Assembly (NCBI GenBank): GCA_002049455.2
Contig: KV918955.1
Span: 82,618-146,617, forward strand
DNA: 64,000 nt
Source: Porphyra umbilicalis
Taxonomy: Eukaryota; Rhodophyta; Bangiophyceae; Bangiales; Bangiaceae
Reading direction: 5' to 3'
Under the pieces are notes generated by a model that ran no database searches, was not told the origin of the DNA, and saw nothing but the letters and a program-made list of their open reading frames with translations. The translations under genes and the position numbers were made by a program. Below, one piece after another: positions 1 to 10,880 of the stretch. Position 1 is the stretch's first letter, and each line of letters opens with the position of its first letter.

Positions 1-511
1 GGCTCCCACCGCCTGGGCGGTTGCGCCCGCGCGGGCCCGTAAGGGGCCGCGATCGCCCAATCGGGTTTCACCATCCTCGGATCTCACCGGGACGGTTCGA
101 ATCTCGCGTTGGAGGTATGTAGCATATCTCTGCTACCAATTGGCAATTAGCCACGGGTAGCCCCCTTGACTGGCCGAATCCACGGATGTGTGTGACTCGG
201 CTTGTGGCACGCCCTTTGGGGGGTTACTTCCGCATTGTTTATTTTTTATTGCTTGTTTGCTTGCCTGTCTTATCTGTCTGCCGGCACTCATTACGATCGC
301 TTGATCGGATGGTCGATCGACCAGTGCCGTTGTTTGTATTAAACCACCATGGGTCCGGGGTCGCCGTCGTGGGCACCACCCGGCTCCCCATCGGATGCCC
401 TTCAACAAAAGGTCTTTCTTCCTCGCCGCGACGGCGATAGAACTCGCTTTATTGCTTGGCTACGGTCGGTCTCAGTACACTGGTAATTGAACTAACGTTA
501 TTAATACCACA
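1..511 (-). mobile_element. 5' end of a minus-strand LTR retrotransposon (LTR, primer-binding site, leader)
   Basis: Positions 1-511 are the reverse complement of 57481 to about 57990. The inferred LTR is 141-511, running TG...CA when read on the minus strand from 511 to 141. Positions 127-138 read, on the minus strand, TGGTAGCAGAGA, a good match to the 3' end of eukaryotic initiator-Met tRNA, two bases after the LTR. This makes it a 5' LTR with primer-binding site, and the element body continues off the left edge. By eye the two LTR copies differ by four substitutions and two small indels over about 371 bp. At 511/512 the LTR abuts Helitron-derived sequence, so it inserted into a Helitron copy. 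The shared bases at the junction prevent exact placement of a target duplication. Confidence 0.8.
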
Positions 512-1180
512 CAGGGCTTCGACTTAGAAACAGACCTGAGAGCAGCGCTCCCTTTGGCCTCAGGACAGGGCGGTGCCCGTCGCCGTTCGCCGAGGCCAGG
601 AAGTACTGCCGCGGAGCAGTGTACGACGAAGATCCGCATCCCTCGGGCCATGTGTCTCCCGAAAGGAAGTGGGATGCAGGAGCTGCTAAACTCTGTGTTT
701 CCAGAGATGAGCACGGTCAACCCCACGAACGCTGCCGCGCTGGACGCGATGGGAGAGCGCATGATTCTCACCACTCTGAACAAGGACGTTCTAGACCTCA
801 ACGAATTGGCTATCGATCAGTTTCCAGGTCAGGCACGGACCTACTACAGTATCGATACAGTCAGCGATGAGGACATGGAGCTCGCGGAGGTCTATACGAC
901 AGAGTTTCTGAACACGATTGACCACTCCTCAGTGCCAACGCACGCAATGGTGCTCAAGGTAGGCATGACTGTCATGCTCCTACGAAACCTGGCGGCCCAA
1001 AATGGCGACTGCAATGGAACGCGGTACATAGTTACACGGCTTGGCGACAATGTCATCGAGCTCCGCCAAATTGGCACCAACAGGCGCATCCTCATTCCAA
1101 AAATTGACGTGACCACCAGCGATTGTGGGCTACCGATCAAGCTCAAGCGACGGCAATTCCCCATCCGCGTGGCATTCGCC
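512..1180 (+). pseudogene. Helitron helicase 3' fragment (recent copy of 19101-19769)
   Basis: This stretch is colinear without indels with 19101-19769 of the intact Helitron downstream (offset 18589). I count four substitutions in about 670 bp, two of them changing a glutamate and a glutamine in the coding frame. It encodes the segment between helicase motifs III and V. It has neither the Walker A upstream nor the final motif V/VI region, because homology ends exactly at the N at 1181. On the left it is cut by the LTR at 511. It is therefore either a truncated second Helitron copy or an assembly junction. Confidence 0.9.
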
Positions 1181-1181
1181 N
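1181..1181. other. Ambiguous base N at a homology breakpoint
   Basis: The only N in the window. Homology to the Helitron stops at the base before it and unrelated sequence starts at the base after it. This is more suggestive of a contig join or collapsed gap than of a random sequencing ambiguity. Confidence 0.9.
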
Positions 1182-1195
1182 ATGGGACGACGCAG

Positions 1196-2680
1196 CTAGG
1201 CGGCCCGCCGGTCATTCTCTGGGGCAAGCGCCATGGCAATTGCCTTGGCATCTTCCACTTTGACGACCACGCTGTCACTCTTGCCGCCGCGCCCGCCACC
1301 ACCGACGCTGTCAGTGCGGTGTTTGCCGTCCTTTCCGCTCGTTGCAGACTGCACTGCCACGCGCAGCGACGCTACCGCCATCGCCGTGCGCTCGTTGCTC
1401 TGCCCCTGGCCGTCGACGCGCGCCTCGAGGCGGTTGGCGTCTGCACGCAGGTGCTCAACCTGCAACGTCGACTGCTTGAGTGCCGCCCACAGCTCCTTGT
1501 TTCCGGCTCGCACCGCTTTGGCCACCTGCCCGCTGACGAGGTTCCACACCGCCGCCGCCTCTGGCGTAGGGGCCGACGCGGGGGTGGCTGCGGTCAAACC
1601 GTCCTCGGGGCACATGCCAGCCGTACCACCCACCGACGTCTTGGTTTTTTTCCCGGGCGGCGAGGCGGACTTGGCCGAGGGCAACCTGGTCGGGGTGCGC
1701 TTCTTGCGGCCTCCCGTCCTCGTGGCCGCGGCCCCGGTGCGCCCACGGGACGCGGGCGGTGAAGGGAATGGGGCAGCCAGGGACGCGGGCATCGACGACG
1801 GCCGGCCCGCGATCACCTCTGCCGCTGCCGCAGCGCACGCCGCCTCCGCCTCCAACACCGACGCTGACGATAGGGCAGGAAGCGCCCGTGCGACACCAGA
1901 CGCGTTTGCCCGCGTTGCCGACGCAGGCTGCGCCGCCACCCACGGAGCCGCCACCGCGGATGCTGTCGTTGCCGCCGGCAACGAAGACGGAGTCCACGAC
2001 TGCGACACGGGGCGCCGCGCCACCGACGCTGGCAACGTGTGCAATTCCGCCTCACCCGTGTCGGCGACCGCCGCCGAGCCAGGAAGCGGAAGTGGAAGCG
2101 GCCAATGCGGCGGCGGCGTCATAGGCGTGAAGAGCGGGGGCGGAGCCAGGGGCCCGTAAAAACAGCGGCGGTCGCGGTTATCAATGCACGTGGGGTCGGC
2201 AACGCCGGCCGCCGCGGACCCGGCGCCGGACGAGGGCATTGGCACCGACGGCGGCGGTAGCGGCCAGAGATGGCCAGAGACCGACGCCGTGCCGAGGGAC
2301 AGGACGGTGGGCGCGGGGGCGACGGCGGGGGCGACGGCGGGGGCGACGGCGGGGGCGACGGCGGGGGCGACGGCGGGGGCGACGGCGGGGGCGACGGCGG
2401 GGGCGACGGCGGGGGCGACGGCGTGGGCGACGGCGGGGGCGACGGCGGGGGCGACGGCGGGGGCGACGGCGGGGGCGACGGCGGGGGCGACGGCGGGGGC
2501 GACGGTGGGGGCGGCAGCGGCGGCAGGGCCGGCGGCGCCGTCGCCGTGTCGCGCGTCAAGCTCGGCAGCGTCAAGTTCTTCTAGGCGCTTGTGCTTTGCC
2601 TCCGAAGCTGCGAGCGACGCAGCCGTCGTTGGCGTGGCCGACATGCGTGGGGCACGCCCGTTCGGTCGATAGCCAACCAT
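1196..2680 (-). CDS. Hypothetical Pro/Ala-rich repeat protein with basic patch and C-terminal helix
   Basis: A 494-residue open frame on the minus strand. The start chosen is the ATG at 2680, in a GCCATGG context; the open frame runs slightly further but without an ATG. After about 50 residues it carries roughly 17 tandem copies of a four-residue AVAP unit encoded by a 12-bp minisatellite. A low-complexity Pro/Ala/Ser region follows, then a Lys/Arg-rich stretch that could be a nuclear localisation signal. Last comes a C-terminal part rich in Leu, Glu, Arg and Ala that looks helical or coiled-coil. I do not recognise the family. The stop codon lies 15 bp from the N at 1181, so the true 3' end may have been altered by the join. 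GC-rich repeats open many frames here, so coding status is uncertain. Confidence 0.4.
   Translation of the reverse strand: MVGYRPNGRAPRMSATPTTAASLAASEAKHKRLEELDAAELDARHGDGAAGPAAAAAPTVAPAVAPAVAPAVAPAVAPAVAPAVAHAVAPAVAPAVAPAVAPAVAPAVAPAVAPAVAPAVAPAPTVLSLGTASVSGHLWPLPPPSVPMPSSGAGSAAAGVADPTCIDNRDRRCFYGPLAPPPLFTPMTPPPHWPLPLPLPGSAAVADTGEAELHTLPASVARRPVSQSWTPSSLPAATTASAVAAPWVAAQPASATRANASGVARALPALSSASVLEAEAACAAAAAEVIAGRPSSMPASLAAPFPSPPASRGRTGAAATRTGGRKKRTPTRLPSAKSASPPGKKTKTSVGGTAGMCPEDGLTAATPASAPTPEAAAVWNLVSGQVAKAVRAGNKELWAALKQSTLQVEHLRADANRLEARVDGQGQSNERTAMAVASLRVAVQSATSGKDGKHRTDSVGGGGRGGKSDSVVVKVEDAKAIAMALAPENDRRAA
2308..2514. repeat. 12-bp G-rich minisatellite, about 17 copies
   Basis: Tandem GGCGGGGGCGAC units with one variant unit near the middle. 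Because 12 is a multiple of 3, all six frames stay open through the array. It encodes AVAP units in the minus-strand gene and Gly/Asp or Arg-rich shadows in other frames. The G runs make it a candidate G-quadruplex former. Confidence 0.95.
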
Positions 2681-2699
2681 GGCCGGCAACAAAGCAGGT

Positions 2700-3025
2700 A
2701 GGGAGTGTGCGCCAGGTGTGGATGTTGTTCAAGATACAGAGGAGGAACGTCGGGAGGGGGGGAGCGAGACAAAGGAGCACGGGTCAACGCGACCAGCTGC
2801 AGTCAGCGAAGGCTCTGGTGTTGGGATGGAAAACAGACGACGCTCTGCTCGCATTCTCAGACACCGACTTATGTACCATTTCGGAGTGTCCGAGGACCAC
2901 CCAGGGAGGGGTGCGGCCCGTCCACTCACGCCCGCTCCCCTCGTTCCGTCTCTGAGGGGGGGGCGTTTAGAAGGGCACCGGAGACGGTAGAAACCGTGCC
3001 CAACCTCGCAACGGCGGGAAAACTC
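2700..3025. other. No gene seen
   Basis: GC-rich sequence upstream of the minus-strand gene. Open frames here are short and show no recognisable domain. Confidence 0.5.
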
Positions 3026-3240
3026 CAATGCAAACGGCTCCGACAAGGGCGTGGGAAGGGGGCGCCCAGGGCAGCCGTCTGTGAGGGGGAACAGAAACCC
3101 CGCGCAGCCGCAAAAGGCGGGAACCGAGGCAATGCAAACGGCTCCGGTAAGGGAGTGTGCAGGGGGCGCCCAGGGCAGCCGTCTGTGAGGGGGGACAAAA
3201 ACCCCGCCCAACTCCGCAAGGCGGGAACCGAGGCAATGCA
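3026..3240. repeat. Tandem repeat of about 107 bp, two copies plus a partial third
   Basis: Each copy contains the same run of landmarks: a G-rich block, GGGCGCCCAGGGCAGCCGTC, a polypurine stretch, a GGCGGGAACCGAGGC block and AATGCAAACGGC. The third copy begins at about 3237 and then diverges. Confidence 0.8.
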
Positions 3241-5020
3241 AATGGCACAGGAGGGTACCAAGAGAGGGGGGGGACTAGGGGCACGTCTAGGAGGCCGGGG
3301 GCAGTGCTCCCACCGAGTTGGGCCGGAAAAGTTCGAGACAACCGACGCAGTTGAGGGAGGGGGGGGGAGACGGCGCTCAGCGAACCCCGTCGGTGAGGGG
3401 GGGGGGCGTCGACGGCTTACCTCTCAAACCACGACCGGAAAAAAGTGAAACAGAGACCGCCCACAGGGGCCGGGCAGACGCCCGTTGACAGAGTTTTAGA
3501 CCAGTGAGTTCGGCGTGTCAGGCACCCCCGTCAAGCAGAGGGGACCGCACGTTGCAGACGCACCCTAGTTGCGGAGAGCCGGCGTGGCCCGTGATGCGAG
3601 CACCAGCGTAGGGGAACTCGACATTGTTGCTTGGGCCTGTCCGTGCCAATCGTGTATCATGGGAGGGGTGGTGGTTGCGCTCTGGGGCCAAGAGGGACCG
3701 TCGTCGCTTGGTGGCACAAAAAGGCGCCACTTTGACGCCGCCTCTGCAATCGATCGAAAACCAGCTCTGTTCGACTTAATTAGAAGTACACACTTGATTT
3801 GGCTCAAATTAGTTATGCTTTTGCCTCTGGGGGCCAAGTGGGGCACAAGAGCGCAGCACAGCTGTCGAGAGAGAGACGAGAAGTATTGATCGACCACACG
3901 TGCGGTCGGTAACTCCACGCGGTGGGGAAATGCGGCTGGGCGTCACACGATCGATACAATGTTATGTCCTCTGCACGACTCGTTGCCTTGGTTGAAACGC
4001 GAGCGAGTGGGACTCTGCCGACTCTTCGTCGGCCCGTCCCATCCCATTTTGTGTGGATGGGACCTGTCGTCGTCCACCACGTCCCATCTGTGCGTCCGCG
4101 CCGCGTCACCCCCCTGGCTGCCTGAGGCAGTCCGTGCAATGAGTGCCTTTGTGGCCAGCACTGGCTCCTTCGCCTACTCGCTGCTCTGCGACTGGCTGTG
4201 ACCTACCGTTCTCCTTTCGGGGCGTTTAAAACACCCACCGCCGCATGTACGCATGCAGCGTGCCTGCCGTCCTTCTTTGGCCACACCTGTGATAGGTGTG
4301 AGCCTGAATCGACGTGCACGCCTCGTCAGGGGGGCATTGAATAGACCGGGGGGGGCTCCAGGCTTGGAATTGCATGTGCTGTTTGCTTTCGTCACCAGCA
4401 CCTCTCTCTGCCTCTGCAGGGAGAGGTGTGTATCCGGCTGCTCATTGCTTTGTGATGCGCTTTCTGGCGGGCCGCTTTCTGTCAGTAACTGCATGCTCGA
4501 CGGCGCAGAGCCCCCCACAGTCTGACCCTGTGGAGACTGACACGAAGGCCCCGAACTGCTCCTCTGACGCAGTGCTCGCGCCGGTTACTGCTGCGAGCCT
4601 GTCGGCTGCCGCGCGCACAGGTCTTACTGCATCCGGTTTCCACGGCGAGCGCTTGGCTCTCGAACCCGAGCGTCATCGCCGATATGAGGCGCCACATGTC
4701 GGTGAACAGACTGCTGAGCCTTGCACCTCATGTGCACCACTTCCGGCAACGCCCCCATCGTCTGTACGTTACCACCAGTTTAGGTACTTCGGCAATAGTG
4801 GTGCTGGTAGGGGGGGGTCGGAGGAGCGCGAGTACGTAGCAGGGGCGTCAGCAGGGATGCGGGTGCTCGGAACTTGTGGCGTTTTCGCGCTTCAAGACCG
4901 TGTGCTTACTTTCGAATGCCGTCTCCACATGTATTTTATATCTCTGGTGCTTGTGCGTCTGCCTGTTTGTTTTCGACCTGCTGATTCCTTGACGCCACGC
5001 ACCTTTCCCAGGCCGCCATC
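3241..5020. other. Gene-poor stretch upstream of the Plavaka-like gene
   Basis: I found no recognisable coding sequence. The region probably holds the promoter and 5' end of the element that carries the transposase at 5021. I looked for terminal inverted repeats shared with the sequence after 8854 and could not define any by eye. Confidence 0.4.
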
Positions 5021-8000
5021 ATGTCCGACGTGCCGCCAACCAGGCCGTTTCTGGTGTGCGAATGTGACTTTGTGGCCGAGTTCCTCTCGGGGCTCCGCCG
5101 TCACCAGTACGCCATTCACGGGGGCGTGATTGGACACCACACGCAGCTGCCCCCGCGGCGGCATCGTGGTGACTCGACGGACGCCCGTGGCGCCGTTGGG
5201 AATGACAGCCGCGTCGCCTTCCGCCGCGTTGGTGCCAATGTACGGGGCCGTGCGCCCGGCGCGGTGCGTGCTGGTGGTGCACCGGACACGGACGGCAGCG
5301 TCGCCGACGACGAGTCGGAAGCTCTGTCCGCCTCTTCCTCCCCTCCAACGCCGCATCATTCGTCCGAGTCCGACTCGACCGCGCACAGCGCCGTAGAGTC
5401 GCAGCTCCGCACGCTGCTGGAGCTCACTCGAATCCTCGTGCCGCCTGCGGCCGGCGGTGGTGCTGCTGCAGACGCGGTCCCGGAGTACCTTTACTCATCG
5501 GTTGGACTACATGTGCGTGCGCTGTACGAGGCGCTCGGAGACGCGCGGCGCGCGGAGCCCCTCGTCAAACGCAGTAAGCACGCCAAAACTGGCCGATTTA
5601 ACACCGTGCGGCTTCGGGCCCTGCAGCGTTTTGTGCTACAAGTCGGCGGGGCGGGCCTGTCCGAGAAGGATCAGGAGTTCTTGTATGACTTTTTGGACTG
5701 CTGGGATGGAACCAAGGCAGGAATGGCGGAAGATGCGGGTCACCATGCAACGCTGCGGTACGCGTTTCCCTCTGTCAAGTCGTTCAAGCAGGCGCTGAGG
5801 GACGACCTCGACGACGCCGCTCTCAGCGCGGGGTGGAAAAAGGTCAGGCTTGTGGAGGGTGGGGTTTCGTACGAGGCGTACTTTCGAGATGTGCTCCAAG
5901 TTATCCGGTCGCTCCTCAAGGTGAAGGAGGAGAACATTCGGCTGTGGAGCGGCGTGTTGGGGCCGGCGCCGCCCAGTGACAAGCGTGAGACGCCAATGGA
6001 CGGCGACGCCTTCAGGCTCTGCGGGGAGCTCGTGATGAAGAACAACGAGGAGCTTGCGTGCGTCTTCGGGCTGCATGTGTTTTCGGACAGCAGCCAAGTC
6101 TCGTGGTCCGGTGGTACGTTGTTACTTGTGTGATGGAGGGATTCATCCAGCACACATCGAAGCGCATGCACCTGTCGTCTTGTGTCGTCTTGCTTTTTGG
6201 CAGTTTCTTACTGGACCCATCGTGTTGCTTTCTCTTCCGTTTCTGCCCGCTTGGACGACTCCTCCCAGCACACAAACTGTACCCAGTCCGTGTGCGCCTG
6301 GTCAATGACGTGTCGGACACCATTGAGTGGGTGACGGTCGCGTACGTGCCCATCGTGCGCAAGCTTCAAGAGGCAGGGGCGGATGAGAGAGCTCGAATCA
6401 GGCGGTGCGGCATCCTGAAGCGAGTGATCTATGCCGCCTTCACAAACGTCATTGGCAGAAGCCACATTGGGTTCCGGGTCAAAGTCAACAGTCAGAGGGC
6501 ACTGGCCTTCCCCCGCGTCCTTCTCTACTTATGCGACCAACCAGAAGAGCGGACGGTGCTGGGGCTGAAGGGCGGACAGTGTGCGCACCCCTGCACGTCA
6601 TGCATGGCCAAAATCGACGTTATTTCGGCACCTGAGGCCGTGACAGCGGACGAGCGCAACGTCATCAACACGTTAACAAACCAAATGGAGGCATATGAGC
6701 ACACGCGCCGCCAACGACAGCGGCAGAGGCGTTTGGCCCTGGGCGCACTCCAATCGACGTCCGGCGGCGTGCCGGGGCTTGCAGCTATGGCTGGCCTGGG
6801 CACAGCGCCGCTGCTGCTGTACAACATGATTGGATTCGATGTGTTGCACGTAAGTTGTCGTTCTGGTGCCCCGTCGTGCGTCGCTGTGTGCTTCTTGGGC
6901 CGACGTGCGCCCCCCTGGTGTTGTTTGCAATCGATTTCTGACCGCTTCTGATCTCCTGCATTCGTCTGTGTAGCTGCTCTTAGACACGCTCCCCACTGGC
7001 GCAGGTGATGGACCTGGGCGTCACCCGTATGCTCGTCCACCGCCTCGTACGCGTTTTCCCCTACCTGTGCAAGGGAAAAAAGCCACCCGCTGGGTCAGGC
7101 ACCGCCACGCGCCGCGCCACCTTCAAGAGGCTGCTGCGCCTTAGTCGACGGAGCAAAGCGTGTAGAACGCCACCCGGGTACGTTCCGCTGCACTTGCCTC
7201 ATTGATTCCTATTCGCATCCGTCCTGCTTCCGTGCTCTCAACAGTGCCCGAAAGCTTCTCGCCGTTGCACTGTGGCGGGCCATGTCTGAACAATGTCGTG
7301 TTTCCAGCTTTGTTTCCGTTCCCTTTTCTTTGTCTGCGTCTGCTGCACAGGTATATCGTTCGAGCAAATGAGAAGCAGGCCGTTTTTACCGGCAAACAAC
7401 AGCGAGACGGCGTCGCCATCTTGGCGTTCATCGTCGCCGGTCTTTTCGGCCCGGTCGGGGACGAGGACAGCGGCGGGGCATTCGCAGCGGAGCACGCCGC
7501 GGAGGCCGCATCGGCGGACGCGGGGGGCTACGAGGGAGACTGTGACGATGACGCCGCCAAGGTGAGCAAGAATTTTGTGTTTGACTGGGATGCGTACCAC
7601 AACGAGTGGGGCGACACCCCTGTCCACGTCGCCGTCACGTCCATGTTTGCGGAGTACGCGGTGCTGTATGCCCGCATCGCCGGGCGGACCATCTCCGCCG
7701 TGCCGCCACCGATGACCCTCACTGAAGGGCTCGACATTGCCAAGCAGGCCAACAACTTCGTGAACAAGTTTGTGACTCCCATCCTCGGGCACATAGCTTC
7801 TGTCAAAGTGCACAAGCTGCTTTGTCACGTCGCCGACGCCATCAAGTGGCACGGCAATTTGCAGAATGGCAACACCGCGGCCAACGAAAGCGGACACAAG
7901 GCAGACAAGTCTTTTTATGCCCGCACCAACAAGGACAGCCGCACGTTCACTCGCCAGATCGTCCGGCACGCGCATGGAGCGCGAGGAATCCTCGCCCGCC

Positions 8001-8854
8001 ACGCCGCGGACGATAAGGCGGCGGTCGCCGAATGGCAAACCCAGCTCGCCCAACGCGCGGCCGCGAGGGGCAGTGCCGCCCCTGCAGCGCAACACGACGA
8101 CGCAACGGCGACGACGGCTGCTGCGGCGGTTGATGGCCGTCGGGTGGCAGTGGGTGGTGGCGCGGCAGTGGGTCGTCGTGAGGCGGCAGCGGGCGGTGGA
8201 GCGGCGGCGGTTCGTGGGGCGGTGGCCGTTGGTGCCCTAACTGAGGCAGAGCGGACGCGCAGACGCAAGCGGCGCTTGTACAATGTTTCCAGCGTGTCCG
8301 TCAGCGATTTGGCGAGGCGGCCGGACTTGGCCAATGTCGGCGCCCTGTTGGGCATGGCTGCTCATCGCCAAGTGCGCGTGACAACGCGCACGCCGATACA
8401 GGCGCGTTTCGAGTGCGGCACGCGCATCCAGCAGCACCTACGTGCGGCCGAGGACTTCCTCGGCGCGCCGTGGTACGACTCTGTCCTTTATCACCCCGGC
8501 GGCGACTCTTCGCGGCTGTGCGTTGGTGAGCTCCGCACAATTGTGAGGGGGCCGAAGGGGGACGCGGTGGTCCTCGTTCCGATGGAGAGCGTCTCAGCCG
8601 AGCCTCTCTGCCCCTTTGTGGCCCGTGGGTGCGTGCGCCTGAAGTGGCGCATCGCTGACAACGCGTCGGACGTGACGTTGCGGCTGGTACCCGTTGCTCA
8701 CGTGCGGCGTCTGGCTGTTGTCGTCCCCGACTTTGCCGACCTTGCAGGTCGCCGAGGGGTGGACGCCGACCTCCCCGCAATGGACAGCCCGCTGCAAGAC
8801 CGCCTTGACATGAGATATTTTCTCAATGTATTCTTTCCTTGGGACGTGAAGTAA
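5021..8854 (+). CDS. Plavaka/CACTA-like DDE transposase, four exons, apparently intact
   Basis: I model exons 5021-6113, 6269-6849, 7005-7177 and 7351-8854. All introns are GT..AG with matching phases (1, 0, 2), and together they give 1116 residues ending in TAA. The N terminus has a Cys-x-Cys...His-x4-His finger just after the start. The catalytic triad is proposed as D356 (VFSD segment), D555 (FDVLH segment) and E795 (NES segment). Family hallmarks are the YPV-type strand after the first Asp, a CxxxCxxC motif near the end of exon 2, a TGKQQ segment at the start of exon 4, and a KVHKLLCH..NE..HK block. These match the Plavaka group of CACTA-like transposases as I know it from fungi. An acidic insert and a Gly/Ala/Arg-rich insert interrupt exon 4. 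The start ATG has a GCCATC-ATG context. No stop or frameshift was found. Product assignment is firm at superfamily level; the subgroup is inference. Confidence 0.8.
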
Positions 8855-9598
8855 AGACAAACGTGTTTCCTGTTCTTCATCCCCCCATTACGTGCGCTCG
8901 TACGAAAAGGCAGCGCAACGCACAAGGACGGCACACATGCCACATCTACGGGTACGCGGGACTCAGCTCTAATTACTATCCCTGCCTAGCGTGAGCCCTG
9001 CCGTCGCCAGAACCGTTCCGGCGGCCACCCTACTTGCCATCATGCAGACTCTCCATGCGCCATCCCGCACCCCCCCCCCCGCCACGGCATCCGTCGCAGG
9101 CATCGTCTCTACTCACCGACGTGGCTGCGGCTGGGCAACCGCCCGGCAGCTGCCGAGCCACCGGCAAGTGGCGGCTCCGCCGTCGGGGGAGCTCTGAGAG
9201 TCGCACGCAGAGGCGCGTCACCCCTGAGGTGGCGCCGATGCTCTGGGGTGTCTTCCAACGATGGTGCCGCCGTGGCCACTACCACAGCGTCCTTCTTACC
9301 TGTCTCGTGCTCACGCTTACCCCGCTTCGCACCGCAGACGTGCCCGTGCCGACAGCAGGTGTGTCTGTGCAAGCAGCAGGGTGTCGCAGACCTGCTGAAA
9401 GTGTCGAAGACAGAGAGCTCTTCTGAAGGCCACAGTAAGCATTAGGGAACAGCAATGCCGAACTGTTAGGTCGAATCGGCTGACGTATGCTGGCCCAATC
9501 ATTTCTCATCCAACCTCCGCGGTCTCGTGCGAGCATCAGGCGAAACGGCTTCGCGGCTCGTCTTCGGTGCGAGGCTCAGCCTCGGGTCGGACTGAAAA
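8855..9598. other. No gene seen; 3' flank of the Plavaka-like gene
   Basis: Mixed-composition sequence with no recognisable coding region. It may include the 3' untranslated region and terminal repeat of the transposon. Confidence 0.4.
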
Positions 9599-9682
9599 GC
9601 CCATCCAAAGCACGTTCGGATGGGAAATGGGAGGGTGCCCACAGGACCCAAAATGGCCCATCCAAAGCACGTTTGGATGACC
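9599..9682. repeat. Duplicated 20+ bp motif, two copies 58 bp apart
   Basis: CCCATCCAAAGCACGTTYGG occurs at about 9600 and again at about 9658. Each copy is followed by an inverted CATCC/GGATG arrangement, so each can form a small hairpin. Confidence 0.8.
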
Positions 9683-10032
9683 GATGGGCTTGGATGGGGA
9701 TGGATGGGCTGTGCGGGGAGCCGTGACGATAGTAGGGATCCATTCGTGTTCTCAACGCTCAGGCAGCCACGTTGCAAAGAATAGATGGCCCTAGTCGATT
9801 TGATGGTCACCCTCTAGGCCATTTGATTGGATGATCCCATCTGCACGCCCAATCAAGAATATCCACGTTTCAGCATTCGATGCCTCACGATCGCTCTGGT
9901 CCAGATGGATTACACACGCAAGCGATTACAGATTCCGCCAAAAGCGTTTACAGATGCCTTCGGGGAACCCCCACTGTCTATTTATATAAGGCTCGCGGTG
10001 GGCCACTTGCGTCTGTCTGTATGTGCAGCCCA

Positions 10033-10290
10033 CCAATGGGACGCTCGCGATCGGGTCGCGCACAGGGGCTACAATGGCAAACAAATGGATTGCGCGACGG
10101 CCCGGGTTTTCAGCGCATTCCGACAACAAACATTCTAAGGACCGGCCTGCACGCCTTGGTCAAGTACATCCCAGTGGGATGGCCGCGATCGGGTTTCGCA
10201 CAGGGGCTACATTAGCAAACAAATGGATTGCGCTAGCGCCCAGATTTTCAGCGCATTCCGAGCACAAACATTCTAAGGACCTGCATGCAC
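10033..10290. repeat. 138-bp direct tandem duplication, two copies
   Basis: The landmark CACAGGGGCT occurs at 10061 and 10199. The flanking blocks are conserved over most of the unit: a CGATCGGG segment, the AAACAAATGGATTGCGC block, TTTTCAGCGCATTCCG and CAAACATTCTAAGGACC. Confidence 0.9.
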
Positions 10291-10314
10291 GCCCCGATCA
10301 ACTCCATCCAGAAC

Positions 10315-10540
10315 CGCGAGCGGCGCAGCGCGAGGCCGTCGAATTGATCCCCTGATTCACAGTATCCCGAAGTGGAATAAACAGAGGTGTTTGGGGACGG
10401 CCCAGATTTTCGGGGAGCGGCGCAGCGCGAGGCCGTCGAGTTCAACGCGTGACTTTCCGTCCGCCAAGTTGGTGCAATCAGAGGATTTTCGGGAACGCCC
10501 AGAGTTTCGGCGAGCGGCGCAGCGCGAGGGCGTCTTCACA
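10315..10540. repeat. 97-bp tandem repeat, three copies
   Basis: GAGCGGCGCAGCGCGAGG starts at 10318, 10415 and 10512, exactly 97 bp apart. Each copy is preceded by a CAGATTTTC- or GAGTTTC-like segment. The array follows the 138-bp duplication directly. Confidence 0.9.
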
Positions 10541-10544
10541 CCGG

Positions 10545-10880
10545 CCGCTGGGTGGCGGGGTGGGGGGGCCGCCGGGTGGCGGGGTGGGGGGGTCCGGGGG
10601 GGAGGGCCGCCTCCCCCCCGGCCGCCGGGTGGCGAGGTGGGGGGGGTCCGGGGGGGAGGGCCGCCTCGCCCCCGGCCGCCTGGTGGCGGGGTGGGGGGGG
10701 TCCGGGGGGGAGGGCCGCTTCGCCCCCGGCCGCCGGTTGGTGGGGTGGGGGGGGTCCGGGGGGGAGGGCCGCTTCGCCCCCGGCCGCCGGTTGGTGGGGC
10801 GGGGGGGGTCCGGGGGGAGGGCCGCCTCCCCCCCGGCCCCCGGGTGGCGGGTGGGGGGGGTCCGGGGGCATGGGCCGCCC
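10545..10880. repeat. 54-bp G-rich minisatellite, six copies
   Basis: TCCGGGGG starts at 10593, 10647, 10701, 10755, 10809 and 10861, spacing 54, 54, 54, 54 and 52 bp. Every unit holds several runs of four to nine G on the plus strand, a strong G-quadruplex candidate. The long Gly/Pro/Arg open frames here are repeat shadows. Confidence 0.95.

Noticed and set aside
80-140. tRNA-like sequence with a GGTTCGAATC B-box and an A-box-like segment in the retrotransposon leader (also at about 57890)
   Set aside because: The T-arm does not pair and no cloverleaf can be drawn, so I do not call a tRNA gene or tRNA-derived SINE.
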